This document shows positions 62,301-64,000 of a DNA stretch of 64,000 bases, one piece after another. Source of the DNA: Helopsaltes ochotensis. Lineage: Eukaryota > Chordata > Aves > Passeriformes > Locustellidae. The translations under genes were made by a program, and so were the position numbers. Positions within the stretch are counted from its first letter, which is position 1; every line of letters starts with the position of its first letter. The notes beneath the pieces were generated by a model that was not told where the DNA came from, ran no database searches, and worked only from the letters and a program-made list of their open reading frames with translations. Location: NCBI GenBank assembly GCA_013400155.1, contig VXBM01001092.1, forward strand, positions 169,183 through 233,182, read 5' to 3'.

Positions 62301-63888
62301 CAGCTTACTGAGATCTATCCAAAATGTTACTCTGTTCAGTTGGGATTCCCCATTCCTCATGAAAATGTTATCATTTATATGATCCATCAGCCTGTTGTAC
62401 ATAGAGTTTTTCAACATAGATGGTAATGTTGGTTTTCATGACCTCACTTCATGAGCTGTTGTTGAAATTATGGGTCCAGAATGCTCTAGATCCATATAAC
62501 CAGTGGATAAAGGATACCCACTTTTTTGTGAGTGGAAGGATAGAGTTATGTTTATTGCCTGCTCCTCGCCTATCCCTTTGCAACAGTTCAGAGGCAGGGT
62601 TGCCCTACAACTTCAGTGCCCCTGTGAGCCATATGGCATTCCCTTCCTCTCTTGCCCTTTGCAGTATTGAGAAATCATGTCATCTCTGAGTGGCAGAGAG
62701 GGAAAGCTGCAGTGTTTCCCTTCTTCCATACCAACCCAGTTGTAGGAGGAACTGGGCTTCACTCCTTTGAAAGGCTTTTCAGGTGTCATCTGCTCTTCAC
62801 TCCAGGGAATTCACATCATCATCTGATCATGAGCTCTTCTGGGATAGCATGGTGAATTTGAGTGGGAGGTGTGTGATACACTGTAGGTGACTGAATTACT
62901 GAAAGCATTCACACTAAGATTTTTCTAGTGTCAGTTTACATTATAAGAATAGCTTCTTGTTGCTTGGATCCTGTACGGTATCTTGCGTTCAGATCATATC
63001 TGAATAAATTCATATGGGCAAATTGAGAAAAAGTTTGTGTCTGATTTTCAACACAAAATGCTACTTCTTGATGTTAAGGGTTCCCCACTCCCCTGGGAAT
63101 GAATCTGGCTTTTCTTATTATTGTGTTATTATCCAACATTAAAATCAGGAGTTTTGTCCTGTGTTATAAATTATCTCAATACTATTCTGTAAAATATTGG
63201 GACCTAAAAATGCTGAAATCTCAAAAGCAGAAGGCAGCAATGACAGCTGCTGTTAGGTTGAAGCAAACTATGAACGCAAAGCATTAAAGGGCATGTTTGC
63301 AAAAGAGTTTTTAAGAATTTAAGAAATGACTGTTCTTGATGTTCAGTGATCTTCAGCTGGAGGGCTTCTGTACTTCCCCAGTGAACAGTGAAATGCTATG
63401 TCAGGGTATGTGGTGCTCATCATGCATTTGAATGCAAATCTGAGCCTGTTTACCCCTTCATAAAGCTAAGCTCTGGCCCAAAGGGTTTTCAGGGGGCTTA
63501 GATAACTCTTTGCAGCATCTCAGCTCTGCGGATGTGGTAAACTTATGCTGAGAAGCTAAAACAAGCACTGGGGATAGCATTATGTTAACTACTGCTATTT
63601 TTCTCCAGAGAAATCATGTGATTATATATATGTGTAAGTATTCAAATTTAGCATCCTTCTGTTTCAAAGAGCTGATTCTGTGCAACAACTTTTTTTTTTT
63701 TAGATGACTTCTACACATTTGCTGTGTCGCACCCACACTTTGCAGAAGACTATCTCTATGCTGATCAGATGGGAGCTGAGAGCGGCTTGGAGATTTCATC
63801 TCTTTCTGCTCCTAATGGTATCTGTACTGACTTCAGCCCTGACAGCAGTGGAGATAGAAAGAAGCCCTTGCAGAAGAAACTGAATTAA
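11218..63888 (+). CDS. LPCAT1: LPCAT1, lysophosphatidylcholine acyltransferase 1 (exons 2-14; exon 1 missing)
   Basis: Thirteen exons join in frame to give 488 residues plus a TAA stop. The product transfers an acyl group from acyl-CoA to lysophosphatidylcholine (Lands cycle remodelling, surfactant dipalmitoyl-PC) and can acetylate lyso-PAF; it works at ER and lipid-droplet membranes. Seen in local numbering: a hydrophobic N-terminal segment (about 1-34), motif I HSSYFD (90-95), motif II around VFVSR (128-132), motif III EGTC (163-166), motif IV VPVQPVVLRYP (about 183-193), one canonical EF-hand loop (347-358), two degenerate EF-like loops, and a C-terminal KKLN. LPCAT1 is preferred over LPCAT2 because of the LFPIRL start, the APHSSYFDAIPVTMT stretch, IKRRAQS and the KKLN end. 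About 45 residues are absent at the N-terminus, presumably within the assembly gap. No frameshift or internal stop was seen, so the gene looks functional. Confidence 0.97.
11361..12893 (+). other. LPCAT1 intron 2
   Basis: 1,533 bp, GT-AG. It holds an A-rich low-complexity stretch at about 12269-12318 (A runs broken by C); otherwise nothing was recognised. Confidence 0.9.
12894..13108 (+). CDS. LPCAT1: LPCAT1 exon 3 (acyltransferase motif I)
   Basis: 215 nt between tttacag and gtaagt. It encodes a helix (ILLKAIMRMMWLAGGFHWI) and then motif I, HSSYFD, at local residues 90-95. This is the HX4D catalytic box of glycerolipid acyltransferases: His is the general base and Asp completes the charge relay. 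By length the His corresponds to about position 135 of the full protein. The exon ends after one base of a Thr codon completed by exon 4. Confidence 0.97.
13109..22774 (+). other. LPCAT1 intron 3
   Basis: 9,666 bp, GT-AG. It contains a TA/TG microsatellite at 18405-18440, a pyrimidine-rich stretch at about 20090-20340 and a T/G-rich tract at 21289-21358. No exon or CR1 was recognised. Confidence 0.9.
18405..18440. repeat. TA/TG dinucleotide microsatellite
   Basis: An alternating TA run, then gtgtgtgt, then a second TA run. It is short and imperfect, and a likely length polymorphism. Confidence 0.8.
22775..22887 (+). CDS. LPCAT1: LPCAT1 exon 4 (acyltransferase motif II)
   Basis: 113 nt between cctcttcag and gtactg. 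It encodes TLIKYIRPVFVSR followed by ADQDSRRKTVEEIKRRAQS, local residues 120-157. VFVSR is the motif II region, which contributes Arg to binding the acyl acceptor headgroup and phosphate in this family. It ends in phase 0 after Gln. Confidence 0.97.
22888..24250 (+). other. LPCAT1 intron 4
   Basis: 1,363 bp, GT-AG, ending with a long T-run just before the aag acceptor of exon 5. Nothing else was recognised. Confidence 0.9.
24251..24311 (+). CDS. LPCAT1: LPCAT1 exon 5 (EGTC motif III)
   Basis: 61 nt. A long T-run precedes the acceptor, which ends in the less common aag; the donor is gtaggt. It encodes IMIFPEGTCTNRSCLITFKP with the first base of the next Gly. EGTC (163-166) is acyltransferase motif III, the acceptor-binding box typical of LPCAT1/2. 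Confidence 0.96.
24312..26570 (+). other. LPCAT1 intron 5
   Basis: 2,259 bp, GT-AG. A pyrimidine-rich segment lies at about 25130-25500. A 16-bp unit occurs as an almost two-copy tandem at 26021-26050. No exon was recognised. Confidence 0.9.
26021..26050. repeat. 16-bp tandem repeat, about 1.9 copies
   Basis: agctctagttcaatag is followed directly by agctctagttcaat. The agctct/agagct ends also make a 6-bp inverted repeat. Confidence 0.8.
26571..26629 (+). CDS. LPCAT1: LPCAT1 exon 6 (motif IV)
   Basis: 59 nt between ccttctag and gtaagt. It encodes GAFIPGVPVQPVVLRYPNKL with the Gly codon split from exon 5. The VPVQPVV segment is motif IV, the proline-containing hydrophobic strand that closes the conserved acyltransferase core. 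Confidence 0.96.
26630..31398 (+). other. LPCAT1 intron 6
   Basis: 4,769 bp, GT-AG. It contains a CR1 3' fragment at 29646-29772. A 148-codon minus-strand open frame at 28659-29105 shows no recognisable domain and is treated as chance. Confidence 0.9.
29646..29772 (+). repeat. CR1 LINE 3' end fragment
   Basis: The fragment begins acattcaaggtcaggttgga, runs through tccctgctcattgcagggg, and ends with aaggtcccttccaacc followed by an attgtatcat tail. This is the standard last ~120 bp of avian CR1 in sense orientation. Typical 5'-truncated insertion, no coding capacity. Confidence 0.9.
31399..31433 (+). CDS. LPCAT1: LPCAT1 exon 7 (35-nt small exon)
   Basis: Only 35 nt between tttcttag and gtaagt. 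It encodes DTITWTWQGPG plus two bases of an Ala codon. Too small to be found as an ORF, it is supported by perfect phase agreement with exons 6 and 8 and by the TWTWQG signature shared by LPCAT1 and LPCAT2. Confidence 0.95.
31434..33945 (+). other. LPCAT1 intron 7
   Basis: 2,512 bp, GT-AG, AT-rich, with nothing recognised beyond splice signals. Confidence 0.9.
33946..34000 (+). CDS. LPCAT1: LPCAT1 exon 8
   Basis: 55 nt between ccttttag and gtcagt. The first base completes the Ala codon; it then encodes FEILWLTLCQFHNSVEIE (210-227), the amphipathic segment after the catalytic core. It ends in phase 0. Confidence 0.95.
34001..37537 (+). other. LPCAT1 intron 8
   Basis: 3,537 bp, GT-AG (donor gtcagt). 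A short direct repeat of an aggttttata unit lies at about 35742-35770. No exon or clear interspersed repeat was recognised. Confidence 0.9.
37538..37620 (+). CDS. LPCAT1: LPCAT1 exon 9
   Basis: 83 nt between gtatgcag and gtaagt. It encodes FLPVYIPSEEERKNPVLYA and then NNVRRVMA (228-254), with two bases of a Glu codon carried into exon 10. This acidic/basic stretch and the NVRRVMAE helix are characteristic of LPCAT1. Confidence 0.96.
38634..38670. repeat. Inverted repeat / hairpin
   Basis: The arm at 38640-38649 (tctttgaggc) pairs perfectly with gcctcaaaga at 38654-38663 across a 4-nt loop. Six more A:T pairs continue the stem outward past a single bulged C at 38664. Confidence 0.8.
38830..38875. 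repeat. Inverted repeat / hairpin
   Basis: The inner stem at 38841-38853 (cttcccttctaag) pairs 12 of 13 positions with 38858-38870 across a tgtg loop. Alternatively, catgtct at 38830-38836 pairs with agacatg at 38869-38875 as an outer stem with a small one-sided bulge. Confidence 0.75.
41182..41208. repeat. Inverted repeat / hairpin
   Basis: agtggtagag at 41182-41191 is a perfect 10-bp inverted match to ctctaccact at 41199-41208, with a 7-nt loop. Confidence 0.8.
41216..41272. repeat. Inverted repeat with 37-nt loop
   Basis: cattgggaaa at 41216-41225 is a perfect inverted match to tttcccaatg at 41263-41272. Within the loop, taaga and tctta can form a further 5-bp stem. It begins 8 bases after the preceding hairpin. 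Confidence 0.75.
43075..43400 (+). repeat. CR1 LINE 3' fragment
   Basis: Sense-strand CR1 wording: gagctggggctttttagcct, ggagagaaggaggctc, ggaatttcttcatggaaag, gggctgcccagggagatgtt, and the end block aggtcttttcccacctaaaa followed by gattctgtg. It is truncated at the 5' end and diverged. The long antisense open frame over it is not a gene. Confidence 0.9.
45785..45861. repeat. T/G-rich low-complexity tract
   Basis: Long T runs interrupted by GG or GGG, ending in an uninterrupted T-run of more than 15. It gives a Lys/Gln/Asn-rich antisense translation that is only a composition effect. Confidence 0.85.
46971..47011. repeat. Two-copy ~20-bp tandem repeat
   Basis: aatctaatctttctacactct (46971-46991; one base over-long copy) is followed directly by a near copy at 46992-47011. 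Confidence 0.75.
48523..48648 (+). CDS. LPCAT1: LPCAT1 exon 10
   Basis: 126 nt between tattcaag and gtgagc, after the longest intron (10.9 kb). It encodes ALGVSVTDYTFEDCQLALA followed by EGQLRLPSDTCLLEFAKLV (from residue 256), the linker from the acyltransferase domain to the EF-hand region. It ends with two bases of a Gly codon. Confidence 0.96.
48649..54323 (+). other. LPCAT1 intron 10
   Basis: 5,675 bp, GT-AG. About 48,800-53,400 has a more mixed composition than neighbouring introns and may contain old unidentified repeats. A G-rich/T-rich tract follows at 53465-53595. No exon was recognised. Confidence 0.85.
53465..53595 (+). repeat. G-run/T-run tract with G-quadruplex potential
   Basis: About 130 bases made almost only of G and T on the + strand. 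G-runs lie at 53477-53480, 53496-53498, 53505-53510, 53512-53514, 53541-53547, 53549-53551, 53566-53568, 53573-53576 and 53584-53586. Because it is on the sense strand, the pre-mRNA would carry the G-runs too. Confidence 0.85.
54324..54477 (+). CDS. LPCAT1: LPCAT1 exon 11 (helix and start of EF-hand 1)
   Basis: 154 nt between gccttatag and gtaaga. It encodes GLKPETLGDDLDKYAASAMK, a Lys-rich stretch, and LPVSQTLESMFALFDE (local 297-348). The last two residues, Asp-Glu, are positions 1 and 2 of the first EF-hand loop, which continues in exon 12. It ends in phase 0. Confidence 0.95.
54478..55342 (+). other. LPCAT1 intron 11
   Basis: 865 bp, the shortest intron, GT-AG. Nothing recognised apart from splice signals. 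Confidence 0.9.
55343..55441 (+). CDS. LPCAT1: LPCAT1 exon 12 (EF-hand 1 loop)
   Basis: 99 nt, exactly 33 codons, phase 0 at both ends, between ccttcacag and gtaagc. It encodes NEDGAIDIREFVIALSVVCK then PSKTLETIQLAFQ (349-381). With the preceding Asp-Glu this completes a 12-residue loop with D, N, D, D and E at the metal-coordinating positions and Gly at position 6. As a symmetrical exon it could be skipped without a frameshift. Confidence 0.95.
55442..59311 (+). other. LPCAT1 intron 12
   Basis: 3,870 bp, GT-AG. It contains the longest CR1 fragment of the window (57281-58113). The rest is AT-rich with nothing recognised. Confidence 0.9.
57281..58113 (+). repeat. CR1 LINE fragment (reverse transcriptase C-terminus and 3' UTR), decayed
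   Basis: About 830 bp in sense orientation. A 5' part reads as the C-terminal end of the CR1 ORF2 protein (QQDLQRLESWTERNPMRFNK, then LHLGRSNPK), with frame changes that break the frame. The 3' UTR wording then follows (agactgagggagctgggg type, gccatgg-rich block, gaaaggctgcccagggaggt, cacctggatgcactcctgtg, gggtttggactaa, cccttccaa). It is 5'-truncated and non-functional. Confidence 0.92.
59312..59450 (+). CDS. LPCAT1: LPCAT1 exon 13 (degenerate EF-hands)
   Basis: 139 nt between gattcatag and gtaagt. It encodes LYQSEGGTVTEKDLACILKT, then AMGVSQIDVTHLFRAVDEEE, then KGKITY (382-427). The first loop (YQSEGGTVTEKD) and the second (DEEEKGKITYDD, finishing in exon 14) keep the EF-hand Gly/hydrophobic spacing but lack several metal ligands. 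They are probably structural rather than calcium-binding. Confidence 0.95.
59451..63703 (+). other. LPCAT1 intron 13
   Basis: 4,253 bp, GT-AG. It holds a pyrimidine-rich stretch at about 60245-60400. About 61,200-62,880 has a more balanced composition and may be an old unidentified repeat. It ends in a T-run before exon 14. Confidence 0.85.
63704..63888 (+). CDS. LPCAT1: LPCAT1 exon 14 (last coding exon, stop)
   Basis: 185 nt of coding sequence after a long T-run ending in tag. It starts with two bases completing Asp, then DFYTFAVSHPHFAEDYLYAD, a low-conservation Ser-rich tail, NGICTDFSPDSSG and the terminal KKPLQKKLN before TAA at 63886-63888. The final KKLN has Lys at -3 and -4, the KKXX-type ER-retrieval signal known for this protein (mammalian ends KKLD). 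Confidence 0.96.
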
Positions 63889-64000
63889 CACTACAACTGT
63901 TACCTTCCTCTCCTGGTGAGAGGGTTGTATTTTCTTGGGATTTTCATAAGTCACTCCAGTTATACAGCAAATACCAGTTTTGTGTGTGAAAGTTCTACCT
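63889..64000 (+). other. LPCAT1: LPCAT1 3' UTR (start only)
   Basis: Sequence after the TAA stop. No AATAAA or ATTAAA polyadenylation signal occurs before the window ends, so the 3' UTR continues beyond it. Confidence 0.85.

Noticed and set aside
1..64000. CRISPR arrays, tRNA or rRNA genes, operons, integrated virus genes
   Set aside because: None seen; the window is vertebrate intron and intergenic DNA around one gene.

Overview
The window reads as avian nuclear DNA. It is AT-rich, has long introns, and carries several fragments whose wording matches CR1 LINE 3' ends, the dominant repeat family of birds. The protein-coding content is a single multi-exon vertebrate gene on the + strand. No bacterial, viral or RNA-gene features were recognised.

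The gene is LPCAT1 (lysophosphatidylcholine acyltransferase 1, AGPAT/LPLAT family). Thirteen coding exons were placed at 11218-11360, 12894-13108, 22775-22887, 24251-24311, 26571-26629, 31399-31433, 33946-34000, 37538-37620, 48523-48648, 54324-54477, 55343-55441, 59312-59450 and 63704-63888. Every intron is GT-AG and every reading phase joins cleanly. Together they encode 488 residues and a TAA stop. This corresponds to everything except the first ~45 residues of a ~534-residue protein, so exon 1 is missing. It most probably lies in the 985-base run of N at 5181-6165, whose flanks look like a CpG island. Residue numbers below are local: residue 1 is the first codon of exon 2.

Layout: 1-4900 is upstream intergenic DNA with no recognisable gene. 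4950-6360 is the GC-rich promoter/exon 1 area interrupted by the gap. 6166-63703 is the LPCAT1 body, with introns 0.9-10.9 kb long. 63889-64000 is the start of the 3' UTR. Exons 2-4 encode the membrane-associated N-terminus and acyltransferase motifs I (HX4D) and II. Exons 5-6 encode motif III (EGTC) and motif IV. Exons 7-10 encode the rest of the acyltransferase domain. Exons 11-14 encode the EF-hand region and a C-terminal KKLN dilysine ER-retrieval-type tail. The enzyme makes phosphatidylcholine, including the dipalmitoyl form of lung surfactant, from lyso-PC and acyl-CoA at ER/lipid-droplet membranes.

Introns hold three clear + strand CR1 fragments (29646-29772, 43075-43400, 57281-58113), several G/T-rich low-complexity tracts including a G-quadruplex-prone one at 53465-53595, a TA/TG microsatellite, and a group of perfect or near-perfect short hairpins in intron 9. 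I did not find a novel multi-gene system here. The items most worth a second look are the gap-swallowed exon 1, a fully canonical EF-hand loop, the G4-prone tract and the intron 9 hairpins.
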